Below, piece by piece: positions 46,301-53,359 of a stretch of 64,000 nucleotides of DNA (positions within the stretch are counted from its first letter, which is position 1; every line of letters starts with the position of its first letter). The notes beneath the pieces were generated by a model. It was not told the DNA's origin and did no database searches. It was given only the letters and a program-made list of their open reading frames with translations. A program made the translations under genes and the position numbers. The DNA comes from Desulfuromusa sp. (GTDB taxonomy: Bacteria; Desulfobacterota; Desulfuromonadia; Desulfuromonadales; Geopsychrobacteraceae), in contig JAQIBX010000129.1 in NCBI GenBank assembly GCA_027858895.1, forward strand, positions 1 through 64,000, written 5' to 3'.

Positions 46301-47151
46301 CCTAATGTGGTGCCATCGGTGTTGGCATCGTAAGGTCGTGCATGACCTGATGGTGACAATGCGGGGGTCTTGCTGAAACAGGTGTACATGAAAATGTCAT
46401 TAAAAGTATCAATTCCGCCGGTGACAACCATATCGGAACGACCCGAAGTGAGTTCAAGGGCCGCCAGGTTGAGGGCACTTAAAGAACTGCCGCAGGCGGC
46501 GTCAACGGTACAGTTGGTACCGCCGAAATTGAAATGTTTGCTGATCCGGCCGGCAACAACATTGCCAAGCAAACCTGGGAATGAATTTTCCTGCCAGGGG
46601 ACGTAGGAGTCAGAAATCCGCTGGATCACATCATCGGCAAGCTCCTTCTCCACCCCGGCATCCTCTAAGGCTTCCTTCCAGCGCGGATAACCAAGTCTTG
46701 CCCCCAGGGGAACAACCAATTCCAGTGTTCCGGTGATACCGAGAATAACGCTGACCCGTTCATGATCAAAATCATTTTCCGCAGCATATCCAGCATCTTT
46801 TAGAGCCTGCTCAACTGTCAAGAGTCCAAGCAACTGCGAGGTATCGATTGCCTCAATCGCATTCGGTAAAATACCGTAGTCCATCGGATTAAATTCAACC
46901 GGTGAAAGAAAGCCACCCAGTTTAGCGTAGACCTTATCAGCAACCTTTGGATCCTGATTGTAATAATCTTCAGCGCGCCAATGACTATCCGGCACCTCAG
47001 TGATCGCATCGACCCGGTTCTTGATATTGGTCCAGAACTTGCCGGTATTATCGGCCTGCGGATACATGGAACCGAGTCCAATGATAGCAACCGGTGCGGC
47101 GGCTGGGATGTGATGAAGCTGATTATTTGTTTTACTGCTGTCAGTTTTCAA
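40366..47151 (-). CDS. pfaA: PfaA, multidomain polyunsaturated fatty acid synthase
   Basis: A 2261-residue synthase with domains KS 15-475 (Cys220, His355, His393), malonyl-CoA acyltransferase 580-900 (FPGQGAQYPG, S686 in GHSYGE, His790), a Gln-rich linker, four tandem ACPs (phosphopantetheine Ser at about 1127, 1220, 1316, 1413, each in DTDLGIDSIKRVEIL), ketoreductase 1685-1930 (ISGGARGVTAEVA) and a C-terminal PKS-type dehydratase 1960-2261 (HVMDGKAVLPT). This is the canonical PfaA order. Translation begins at TTG 47151 with AGGAG 8 bases upstream and overlaps the pfaD stop (TTGA). It builds the polyene chain together with PfaC and PfaD. Confidence 0.96.
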   Translation of the reverse strand: MKTDSSKTNNQLHHIPAAAPVAIIGLGSMYPQADNTGKFWTNIKNRVDAITEVPDSHWRAEDYYNQDPKVADKVYAKLGGFLSPVEFNPMDYGILPNAIEAIDTSQLLGLLTVEQALKDAGYAAENDFDHERVSVILGITGTLELVVPLGARLGYPRWKEALEDAGVEKELADDVIQRISDSYVPWQENSFPGLLGNVVAGRISKHFNFGGTNCTVDAACGSSLSALNLAALELTSGRSDMVVTGGIDTFNDIFMYTCFSKTPALSPSGHARPYDANTDGTTLGEGLGIVVLKRLEDAERDGDNIYAVIKGIGASSDGRGSAIYEPNAKGQAKALLRAYEQGNVTPDTIELIEGHGTGTRVGDAIEVNALHEVFGVAEKPWCALGSIKSQIGHTKAAAGVAGLIKATLALYHKVLPATIKVEKPPESLIAADTPFYVNTETCPWIQKVDHPRRAGVSALGFGGSNFHCLLEEYQSEKQVVDWDGNVQIIPFSAANDIELVNTVRNFSSEGDWSQFRLAAAEKRSQFKPTDPKRLILVAEKGQTDRPDQLKKALAMLEKNQGQQLWETPDGIYYAAGESCGTIAMLFPGQGAQYPGMLKDLALQFPTFLATLQDADQAFGLNAELASGSLTNMVYPRPMFIPEAKQNAVAELQATEVAQPALGAVSLAAGRVLAGFGVEADAVAGHSYGELVALCAAEVFTTEDLHNLSRLRGELMAAGEGDRGSMVAVSAPLKQVEDFLAEEALDLVLANRNTPEQAVLSGATAEIEKAIELLNQRGISNKQLAVAAAFHSQLIASAAQPFAEKLQSVNFKDPRKNVFSNTTGASYPDSAVAVRKLLAEQLASPVDFVTEIETMYQAGHRIFVEAGPGGRLTSMVKAILAGREYQAVALDSSNGKRSAINDLARMLAKLSVLGQPIALSLWDEGFAATQQQSGQKKKGISVSICGANYYKKPEKRPPLKVKNVTSVPQSTQDVVTAKSTAQSIPNQSVAASVETGNLQEALRITQQSMQALQTLQEQTSKLHQQFLEGQQTATQSFMQLVDQQRMLLQGATGSSMVVPPAPILSPATEPVSVQPDLSVLEPTQEPVAATNNESVAPLLLEIIAEKTGYPVEMLELEMALDTDLGIDSIKRVEILSALQEKLPSAPVIRPEDLGALQTLGQIVDYLDSGIPGSMAIPAVATGADQDQVADVLLGVVAEKTGYPVEMLELNMALDTDLGIDSIKRVEILSALQEQLPNLPAVRPEDLGVLQTLAQIIDHLCQGEQQHIPTISATRPSGQADRDSISSTLLGVIAEKTGYPAEMLELEMALDTDLGIDSIKRVEILSALQEQLPELPAVRPEDLGVLQTLGQIVDHLCQETQQRIPTIAAEPPQLGQVDRQQVSTILLDVIAEKTGYPVEMLELDMALDTDLGIDSIKRVEILSALQEHLPGTPAIKPEHLGTLQTVGQIVDFLASISGAEEKEIKASSGETAVPKEILRQVLHSVSLPQKRAGKKLDFAIGAEVWITDDGSSLSDALCSNLSDRQLIPRKTSLADLNSISLPDNLAGLVILAPLPGADDLFLRNAFKLLQKVEPALHNSAERGGAFFATVSRINGYFGLGATKLINDSLSGGLAGLSKTAALEWPAIHCKAIDLAMGMEVLPTATAIVAEIFKVSPVEIGISTQGLNTLELVSEPLAGVAPHLPVQSGDLIVISGGARGVTAEVAVALSIATQATLLLLGRTPLPENEPAWLADLQVEGEIKKALLAQSEVPLKPLDVARQYQQILAEREIRTTLERILKSGGTAIYRSVDLRDQQAMSSLLDEIREQYGPVKGLIHGAGVLADKLIKEKTVEQFEQVYSTKVAGFRALLAAIGEDDLKFLVMFSSSTGRFGRIGQVDYAVANEILNKIADQQAELRPGCRVLSLNWGPWNGGMVTPALKKVFEREGIEVIDLQAGADYLLKELSTTPGGPVELIISGGDIDAKAEELAELPQNICVSKAFDLDLDIAQYPFLKSHVMDGKAVLPTAIVVEWLAHGALHNNPGLKFQGFNDLRILKGVTLEPQQGVTLQVLTGKAIKGDGVHVVPVELSGVDNQGRQIAHARAKIVLASRLPERKMKAEKLTLPEYPFSRSEIYQPERLFHGADFHGIREVIGSSIEGISALVNPAPLPSRWIEQPLRNSWLADPLALDCSFQMLILWSFEQYKSGSLPVFVERYRQYQPKFPESGVEIRVQLTQQNHNRAIANIDFIDPLNDLLVARIENYECVIDASLNATFQRNKLIGVA
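42800..43860 (-). repeat. Four tandem ACP-coding repeats inside pfaA
   Basis: About 280-290 bp units encode four near-identical carrier domains, with stretches such as the codons of LGIDSIKRVEILSALQE conserved at protein and largely at DNA level. Spacing of the active Ser is 93, 96 and 97 residues. Confidence 0.9.
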
Positions 47152-48779
47152 CTGATAAACTCCTTGATCTGTTCAATTTCCAAGGGTGCCAGCATGCGGG
47201 AATCGATTTGAAACTGGCTGTCCTGTTGCTTTAATTGGTTGGCGCGCAGTAGCACTGCAGCTCCAAACAGAATATTATAGGCGACGGTGGCCACCTTGCG
47301 TTGCGCAACATCTGCTAAAAAAGAACCACGCACCCACTCGTTAAAAGCACCCATCGCCGGGCCACACCAGATTTGGAAATCAATTTTGCGCGAGGCAACT
47401 CCGCGGTTAGCCCAAACCGGAGATTGACCCAGATACCAGCGAAACACCAGAGCCATTTTATATTTAGAATCGAGCTCTGCTTTCTCTACCTGGCGTGGGT
47501 CACGCAGAGTAAAATAACTGCGGGTTTGTTCCCATACCGTCTCTAGAGGGGTCTTGAAAAAGGTTTTTTCCAGTTTTTCCCGCTCTGTTACAGGCAGCTC
47601 CTCAATACTGTTATAAGCTCGATACAGGTCATAGAGCTTATGGGCTCGAATCGAAAACATGGTGCCGCGTTTCACCACCTGCACCTTGACTCCCATCTCA
47701 AACATATCTCCCGATGGTGCCATAGTGATATCTGCTTGCCGGGTTTCGGCCAGCATTTTCCTGACTTCATCACAGGTTCCCGATTCGATGCATGCCTGAT
47801 TAACCGACCCTGTGACCAGATAAGCAGCTCCCATAGAAAAAGCTGCGGCAGCTGATGCGGGTGTTGAAATGCCACCACCCAGTCCAACCCTGAGTTTATT
47901 GAGATAACCATATTGTTGCTGAAACTGTTCCTTCTGCGCCAGGATGGTTGGAAATAGTGAAAGTGCCGGGCGGTTATCGGTATGTCCCCCAGAATCAGCC
48001 TCAACCGTAACATCCTGAGCCACCGGGATTTCTACGGCCATTGCAGCTTGATCGATTGTCAGATCACCTGATTCAACCAGTTGCCGTAAATATTTCTCCG
48101 GCGACGGGGCGAAAAAACGGGCAGCGACTTCCTCACGTGAGACCTTAGCAATAACCCGGTTTGGGACGACCACCTCACCTGCGGTGTTGCGATAGATGCC
48201 GGCAGTGCGATAGCGAATAATTGGCAAGGTTAAAGAGAGAAAGGCAGACGCCTCAATTAAGCGGATTTCGTGGCGCAGGTAAAGCTCAACCAAAGCCTTT
48301 TCCAATTCTGGTTCGGAAGGGCTATGAATCAGGTTAAAGCCAAAAGGGTGGCCAGACTGTTTTAAGCTGGCAATAGCAACTTCAACATCCTCCAGGCTCT
48401 GCCCTGCTGACCCATAAAAACCGAGCATCCCGGCTCGTCCAAACTCCAGAGCCATTCTGGCGGAACTGATCCCTTTGGCCATGGATCCACCCAGATAGGG
48501 GTAGCGAATGTCATGATCCCGACAAAATTCAGCATCACCCAGATCTTCCATTCGACAAGGAAGGACCATCCCCGAAAATTTCATGGCCGCAGTTTCAGGA
48601 TCAGCTTCTGAATAGATGGTTCCGGCATTCAGCTTTGTTTTGCCCTCATTTGTAGATAAAAATAATGGTTTTTGAATCTGCCGAAGCTGTGAAATAAAAT
48701 CACCATCGGCCCCACTATCAGAATCTATTGGGTGAAACAAACCAAGCGGATCAAAAATCTTTTTTTCTGCAACTTTCAA
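47148..48779 (-). CDS. pfaD: PfaD, trans-acting enoyl reductase
   Basis: FMN-dependent enoyl reductase of the nitropropane-dioxygenase fold, 543 residues, working in trans on the ACP-bound chain. It has GRAGMLGFYGSAG, the FMN phosphate site GLGGGISTPASAAAAFSMGAAYLVTGS and the usual C-terminal region. The start is TTG at 48779: AGGAG overlapping the ispH stop lies 8 bases upstream, and ispH ends 10 bases before; any longer start overlaps ispH by 35 bases. It is placed first of the pfa genes here, whereas it is last in Shewanella. Confidence 0.93.
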   Translation of the reverse strand: MKVAEKKIFDPLGLFHPIDSDSGADGDFISQLRQIQKPLFLSTNEGKTKLNAGTIYSEADPETAAMKFSGMVLPCRMEDLGDAEFCRDHDIRYPYLGGSMAKGISSARMALEFGRAGMLGFYGSAGQSLEDVEVAIASLKQSGHPFGFNLIHSPSEPELEKALVELYLRHEIRLIEASAFLSLTLPIIRYRTAGIYRNTAGEVVVPNRVIAKVSREEVAARFFAPSPEKYLRQLVESGDLTIDQAAMAVEIPVAQDVTVEADSGGHTDNRPALSLFPTILAQKEQFQQQYGYLNKLRVGLGGGISTPASAAAAFSMGAAYLVTGSVNQACIESGTCDEVRKMLAETRQADITMAPSGDMFEMGVKVQVVKRGTMFSIRAHKLYDLYRAYNSIEELPVTEREKLEKTFFKTPLETVWEQTRSYFTLRDPRQVEKAELDSKYKMALVFRWYLGQSPVWANRGVASRKIDFQIWCGPAMGAFNEWVRGSFLADVAQRKVATVAYNILFGAAVLLRANQLKQQDSQFQIDSRMLAPLEIEQIKEFIS

Positions 48780-48789
48780 ACTGACTCTC

Positions 48790-49641
48790 CTAAAGGGATT
48801 CCAAAGCTGCCTGAATTTGGTCAACGATCTTCTTTGGGGTCGAAGCCCCAGCCGTCAGACCAATTTTATCGAATTTTCGCAATTCAGCCAGAGGTAATTC
48901 ATCGGCTGTTTCAACGTGCAAAGCCTTGGTTCCACTGGTTTCTATCACCTGCGCTAAGCGCCTGGTATTGCTGCTGTTATAGCCACCTGCAACAATGACA
49001 AAATCGGATTGATCGGCAATGTTGATTGCCTCCCCTTGGCGCATTTTTGTCGCATCACAGATTGTATGCAGAACAACGAGATCAAGACCCTTGCGCTTTG
49101 ATAACTCACGGCTGATTGCATCAAAAATATGCTTATCCTGGGTTGTTTGTGCCGCTAGACAATACTTGAAGTCGGGATTGATATCACACTTCTGGCACTC
49201 TTCAAGACTGTCAAAAACGATGGTATCACCAGCCGCATAGCTCAGCAAACATTTAACCTCTGGATGAGCCTCCTCACCAAACAGGAGAAGAACCCTCCCC
49301 TTATCCGTATTATCTTCAATTAACAGGCAGGCATCTTTCACCTTGGGACAGGTTGCATCAATGACATGAATACCTCGCTGAGAGAGCGAATACTGCACCT
49401 GCTTGGTAATTCCGTGAGCACGAATAACCACGATTGAACCGGCAGGAATATCTTCCGGCGAATCGGCGCTTATCACCCCTTTTTCGGCATACGCTGCAAC
49501 GACCTGGGGGTTGTGAATAATAGAACCGAGAATGTAAATATCCCCGGAGATATTTTTCTTCTCTATTATTTCATCCAACTTATGTAATGCCAGGCTGACC
49601 CCCATACAGAAGCCAGCACTTTTGGCGCGAATGAACTCCAT
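48790..49641 (-). CDS. ispH: 4-Hydroxy-3-methylbut-2-enyl diphosphate reductase
   Basis: Last enzyme of the MEP isoprenoid pathway, a [4Fe-4S] protein making IPP and DMAPP. The 283-residue protein has the three cluster Cys in SAGFCMGV (near 13), DATCPKV (near 95) and TICDATKMRQ (near 190). ATG 49641 is preceded by GGGG 6 bases up. It is translationally linked to pfaD through the shared AGGAG/stop. The link might be chance operon capture or may place isoprenoid and polyene supply under one promoter. Confidence 0.95.
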   Translation of the reverse strand: MEFIRAKSAGFCMGVSLALHKLDEIIEKKNISGDIYILGSIIHNPQVVAAYAEKGVISADSPEDIPAGSIVVIRAHGITKQVQYSLSQRGIHVIDATCPKVKDACLLIEDNTDKGRVLLLFGEEAHPEVKCLLSYAAGDTIVFDSLEECQKCDINPDFKYCLAAQTTQDKHIFDAISRELSKRKGLDLVVLHTICDATKMRQGEAINIADQSDFVIVAGGYNSSNTRRLAQVIETSGTKALHVETADELPLAELRKFDKIGLTAGASTPKKIVDQIQAALESL

Positions 49642-49728
49642 CAAAAACCCCAACAATTATTAATACCATGCTCCACAAACTTTATATTTTGTCATCAAAT
49701 AGGTATCTAAGGCAAGGCGTTAAAAGTA

Positions 49729-49900
49729 CGGCTCTATCCACCAAACGAAGGTTGTAGCTTGAAAATTCACTGAAAAGTGCTATTTCAAGCGGATTTCTGA
49801 GTAACGCTTTTTGTTTATTACCACTTTTGTTCAAAAGGTGACTTTCTCTTAGATTTCAAGACATTGAAGTCTAATCACCTTTTTTTCGTGGATAGAACCG
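49729..49900. mobile_element. 172-bp non-autonomous element (MITE) with 8-bp target duplication
   Basis: The ends are 24-bp inverted repeats matching at 20 positions, starting CGGCTCTATCCAC on the left and CGGTTCTATCCAC on the right (reverse complement). The flanks carry the perfect direct repeat TAAAAGTA at 49721-49728 and 49901-49908. Inside are two hairpins, GCTTGAAA/TTTCAAGC (49757-49790, with inner CACT/AGTG) and AAAAGGTGA/TCACCTTTT (49833-49883). No coding frame. The 8-bp duplication and GG[C/T]TCT ends resemble the ISL3 family (inference). It lies 88 bases upstream of ispH. Confidence 0.8.
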
Positions 49901-49959
49901 TAAAAGTACTATTTTAGGTGTCAAGGGTAGATTTTAATTGTAGGGCATTACTCAAAAAA

Positions 49960-49992
49960 AAACACCCAAGTCAATTTTGACCTGGGTGTTTG
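49960..49992 (-). terminator. Terminator of tRNA-Gly
   Basis: ACACCCA-GTCAA and TTGAC-TGGGTGT pair with one internal mismatch. The minus-strand transcript then has nine T. Confidence 0.85.
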
Positions 49993-49999
49993 AATTTTA

Positions 50000-50074
<75 letters not shown>

Positions 50075-50104
50075 TCAAATGACTCGCCGTAACGAGCGGA
50101 TGTA

Positions 50105-50134
50105 TGTATAGCAAAACGGCTTATCGGGTGTCAA
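50105..50134 (-). promoter_or_regulatory. Promoter of tRNA-Gly
   Basis: TTGACA (50129-50134) and TATACA (50105-50110) on the minus strand, spacer 18 bases, about 30 bases before the tRNA. Confidence 0.75.
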
Positions 50135-50183
50135 TATAAATTTCTATTTTCTAAATATGTAAAAATCTATAAATATCAATAAG

Positions 50184-50774
50184 TTACTTTTTTGCAAAAA
50201 CCTTGAAAAATTTCATAAAATAATCGCCACCGGACCAGACAGTGAGAAATAGTGAAATATAGTAAATAAAAATACCGGCGTTATGCAGTGATGGATAGAG
50301 AAAATCAAATTGCACGCCGAAGAACCAGTAATAGCGATAATGCAACAACAACCCGACTATGGCAATCATTTGAAAAATGGTTTTGTACTTACCGAGATCG
50401 CTGGCAGCGATCACGATCCCTTCAGATGCAGCAATTGAGCGAATCCCGGAAACAATGAGTTCGCGGGAAAGAATCACAAAAACTGTCCAGGCCGGAACCC
50501 GATCCAGGGGAATCAACATGATCAAAGCCGCCATGACGATCAGCTTATCGGCTAATGGATCAAGAAACTTACCAAGGATGGTCACGATGCCCCATTTACG
50601 GGCCAGATAGCCGTCAAGCCAATCAGTCATTGAAGCCGCAGTAAACACAAACGCAGCCCAGAAACAATTCTGCCGCGACTCGAACAACAACAAAAAAACC
50701 ACAATCGGAACTGCTGCAATTCGTGACAGAGTCAGAATGTTTGGCAAATTGAGGAGCTTGACATCACGAGCCAT
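50184..50774 (-). CDS. pgsA: CDP-diacylglycerol-glycerol-3-phosphate 3-phosphatidyltransferase
   Basis: Inner-membrane enzyme of 196 residues making phosphatidylglycerol phosphate. It carries the CDP-alcohol phosphotransferase motif DGYLARKWGIVTILGKFLDPLADK (D-G-x2-A-R-x8-G-x3-D-x3-D) near residues 50-73 and about five hydrophobic spans. The ATG shares its A with the stop of the lytic transglycosylase gene (TAATG), so both are translated from one message. Confidence 0.94.
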   Translation of the reverse strand: MARDVKLLNLPNILTLSRIAAVPIVVFLLLFESRQNCFWAAFVFTAASMTDWLDGYLARKWGIVTILGKFLDPLADKLIVMAALIMLIPLDRVPAWTVFVILSRELIVSGIRSIAASEGIVIAASDLGKYKTIFQMIAIVGLLLHYRYYWFFGVQFDFLYPSLHNAGIFIYYISLFLTVWSGGDYFMKFFKVFAKK

Positions 50775-51343
50775 TAGAAATTGTCCTTTGAACGTGAATA
50801 AAAATCAAAGTAGTGCTTAACCTTTTTAACATAGTTCTGCGTTTCTTCAAACGGCGGAATTCCACCATATTTGCGCACCGCATTAGGCCCTGCATTATAG
50901 GCCGCAAGAGCATAATCCAAGTTCAGATCAAAATAATCAAGCATTTTACGCAAATAAAGTGACCCTCCATAAATTGAATCGGAAGGGTCAAAAGGGTTAT
51001 TCACCCCAACCTCACGAGCTGTTTCAGGCATAAGCTGCATCAACCCCTGTGCTCCCTTGATTGAAACAACCTGTGGATTGAAATTACTTTCAACTTTGAT
51101 AACGGCTTTAAGAAGCGATCTGTCAAGCTGAAATTTTTCAGCAAAATGGGTAATGAGTGATTCCAGTTGATATTTCTCCCCTTCGCTTCGGTAAAAAAGA
51201 AATTTATTGGTCGTTGGCACATTGGTGAAATGGACACGACCATGTTCATCAACATGGCGGTAGATTCCAGCCTGTACAGGAGCTGGAGTCAGCATCAAGG
51301 TCAACAGCACAAGAACCGGTATGAGTCGAAAAAGCATAAACAT
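50774..51343 (-). CDS. Lytic transglycosylase with DUF4124 N-domain
   Basis: A 189-residue periplasmic murein hydrolase. Signal peptide to about residue 25 (LIPVLVLLTLMLTPAPVQA), then a short DUF4124-like segment (GIYRHVDEHGRVHFTNVP), then a soluble lytic transglycosylase domain: AVIKVESNFNPQVVSIKGAQGLMQLMPETA with the catalytic Glu, and YALAAYNAGPNAV. It cleaves glycan strands to anhydro-muropeptides. It precedes pgsA, an envelope pairing. Confidence 0.9.
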   Translation of the reverse strand: MFMLFRLIPVLVLLTLMLTPAPVQAGIYRHVDEHGRVHFTNVPTTNKFLFYRSEGEKYQLESLITHFAEKFQLDRSLLKAVIKVESNFNPQVVSIKGAQGLMQLMPETAREVGVNNPFDPSDSIYGGSLYLRKMLDYFDLNLDYALAAYNAGPNAVRKYGGIPPFEETQNYVKKVKHYFDFYSRSKDNF

Positions 51344-51465
51344 GAGTGTTCTATAACCTCTTACAGTCCTTCATGTCAATGTAAAGGGTGAAACGCTTGA
51401 CAACACTGAATTCGGGACAGATAATGCCGTTCAAAATATTCCTCTACGAGACAGATGGTAATGTT

Positions 51466-53079
51466 ATGAAAATCACAACAGATTTTTTGATTATCGGTAC
51501 TGGAATTGCGGGTCTCTCCTATGCTTTAAAAGTGGCTGATAGAGGGACTGTCTCACTTGTGACCAAGCGCGATATCGATATTTCAGCCACCCAGTTAGCT
51601 CAGGGCGGTATTGCAACAGTGTTCTCCGCTGAGGACAGTTTTGCTTCCCATGCCGAAGATACAATGGTTGCAGGCGCCTATCTTTCTGATCCCCAGATTG
51701 TCGACCTGGTCGTCGAAGCCGGCCCTCCAGCGATTCATGACCTGATCGATTGGGGGGTAAAATTCAGCCGCAAGACAGATAATCTGTACGACCTGACCCG
51801 CGAAGGGGGGCATAGTCATCGACGGATTCTCCATGCCAAAGATGCCACCGGTCGAGAAATTGAGCGTGCCCTGGTTGCAGCAGCCCTCAATCATCCCAAT
51901 ATCACCCTTTACCAACACCATATTGCAGTTGATCTCATCACCGAAGGGAAAGTTTCACAAACAAAATTGTCCCAAAATCACTGTCTTGGTGCCTACGTTC
52001 TGGATATAAAAAACAAGGCTGTTATCGCCTTTGGTGCTCAGTTTACCGTTCTGGCAACCGGCGGTGCCGGAAAGGTTTATTTCTATACCTGCAATCCGGA
52101 CATTGCGACCGGTGACGGAATAGCCATCGGTTGGCGGGCCGGAGCCGATGTTGCCAACATGGAATTTATGCAGTTCCACCCGACCACCCTTTATCATCCA
52201 CAAGCCAAATCTTTCCTGATCTCAGAAGCCGTGCGCGGGGAAGGTGGAATTCTGAAGCGTGCTGACGGGTATGCTTTTATGCCTGATTACCACGAGCTGA
52301 AGGACCTGGCCCCACGCGACATTGTTGCCAGAGCCATCGATAGTGAAATGAAAAAAACCGGGGCGGACTGTGTCTATCTTGACATAACCCATAAAGGTTC
52401 CGATTTCATCAAAGATCATTTCCCGATGATTCATGAAACCTGTCTCGGCTTCGGTATTGATATGACCAAAGATCCGATCCCAGTAGTTCCTGCAACCCAT
52501 TATCTTTGTGGCGGATTATGTACCGACAAAAATGGAGAAACTAATATCCGCAATCTGTTTGCGATCGGTGAAGTTGCCTGTACCGGATTACATGGTGCCA
52601 ACCGCTTGGCCAGCAACAGTCTGCTCGAAGGAATTGTGTTTGCCAAAATAGCTGCCGAAGTTTCATTAGCACGGTTCGGAGAACAGCCTGCCCCGAACTT
52701 ACACGTCCCCCCCTGGGATTGCGGCAATGCAACTGATAGCGATGAGGAAGTCATTGTTGTCCACAACTGGGATGAAATTCGCCGCTGCATGTGGAACTAT
52801 GTCGGCATTGTTCGCTCTGACAAACGCCTCCAGCGAGCGATGAATCGGATTCTATTAATTCAGAGGGAAATTGATGAGTATTACTGGGATTTCCTGCTGA
52901 CCTCTGACCTGCTGGAACTGCGCAACATCACCACTGTCGCCAGGCTGATTGTTCAAAGTGCCCTCTCACGCCATGAAAGTCGCGGGCTGCACTATACAAT
53001 CGACTACCCTGAACGTGATGATGTTAATTTCCAGCGCGATACAATCATTCCTGGTTCCACTAATTTAGGTAAAGGATAA
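51466..53079 (+). CDS. nadB: L-aspartate oxidase
   Basis: FAD enzyme of 537 residues that oxidises aspartate to iminoaspartate for NAD synthesis. ATG 51466 gives the family start KITTDFLIIGTGIAGLSYAL; an earlier in-frame ATG adds 26 unrelated residues. It has QLAQGGIATV, RILHAKDATGREI and LASNSLLEGIVFA. In anaerobes the enzyme can use fumarate instead of oxygen. It heads a small plus-strand group with chorismate mutase and a DAHP-synthase-like domain; nadA and nadC are not in the window. Confidence 0.95.
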   Translation: MKITTDFLIIGTGIAGLSYALKVADRGTVSLVTKRDIDISATQLAQGGIATVFSAEDSFASHAEDTMVAGAYLSDPQIVDLVVEAGPPAIHDLIDWGVKFSRKTDNLYDLTREGGHSHRRILHAKDATGREIERALVAAALNHPNITLYQHHIAVDLITEGKVSQTKLSQNHCLGAYVLDIKNKAVIAFGAQFTVLATGGAGKVYFYTCNPDIATGDGIAIGWRAGADVANMEFMQFHPTTLYHPQAKSFLISEAVRGEGGILKRADGYAFMPDYHELKDLAPRDIVARAIDSEMKKTGADCVYLDITHKGSDFIKDHFPMIHETCLGFGIDMTKDPIPVVPATHYLCGGLCTDKNGETNIRNLFAIGEVACTGLHGANRLASNSLLEGIVFAKIAAEVSLARFGEQPAPNLHVPPWDCGNATDSDEEVIVVHNWDEIRRCMWNYVGIVRSDKRLQRAMNRILLIQREIDEYYWDFLLTSDLLELRNITTVARLIVQSALSRHESRGLHYTIDYPERDDVNFQRDTIIPGSTNLGKG

Positions 53080-53082
53080 ATT

Positions 53083-53358
53083 TTGGATATCAATACAATC
53101 CGGACAAAAATCAATCAACTCGACAATGACCTGTTGCACATATTCAATGAGCGAGCAGCTTTGGCTCTAGAAATCGGTAAGATTAAAAAGCAACTCGACT
53201 TACCGATTTATGACCCAAAAAGGGAAAAATTGATTTTTGACCGGATCCAAAAGGAAAATAAAGGTCCACTGGATAATTCAGCCATTATTCGCCTGTTTGA
53301 GCGGGTAATTGACGAAAGCCGTAGCCTGGAACGGACGCAGACAAAAGGAATCCGCTGA
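53083..53358 (+). CDS. Chorismate mutase, AroQ type
   Basis: A 91-residue helical enzyme converting chorismate to prephenate for Phe and Tyr synthesis. DINTIRTKINQLDNDLLHIFNERAALALEIGKIK has the Arg, Lys and Glu pattern of the AroQ active site, followed by DPKREKLIFDRI. The start is TTG 53083, four bases after the nadB stop, with AAGGA 7 bases upstream. Not fused to prephenate dehydratase. The next gene starts one base after its stop, so the two are co-translated. Confidence 0.85.
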   Translation: MDINTIRTKINQLDNDLLHIFNERAALALEIGKIKKQLDLPIYDPKREKLIFDRIQKENKGPLDNSAIIRLFERVIDESRSLERTQTKGIR

Positions 53359-53359
53359 A

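Noticed and set aside
33203-47151. Antibiotic-type modular polyketide synthase
   Set aside because: Domain order (KS-AT-4xACP-KR-DH; KS-CLF-AT-DH-DH; separate enoyl reductase) is that of Pfa synthases, with no thioesterase, tailoring or resistance genes.
49757-49883. Riboswitch or known leader RNA upstream of ispH
   Set aside because: The hairpins lie inside an element with inverted termini and target duplication, which explains the structure as a MITE without a known riboswitch fold.
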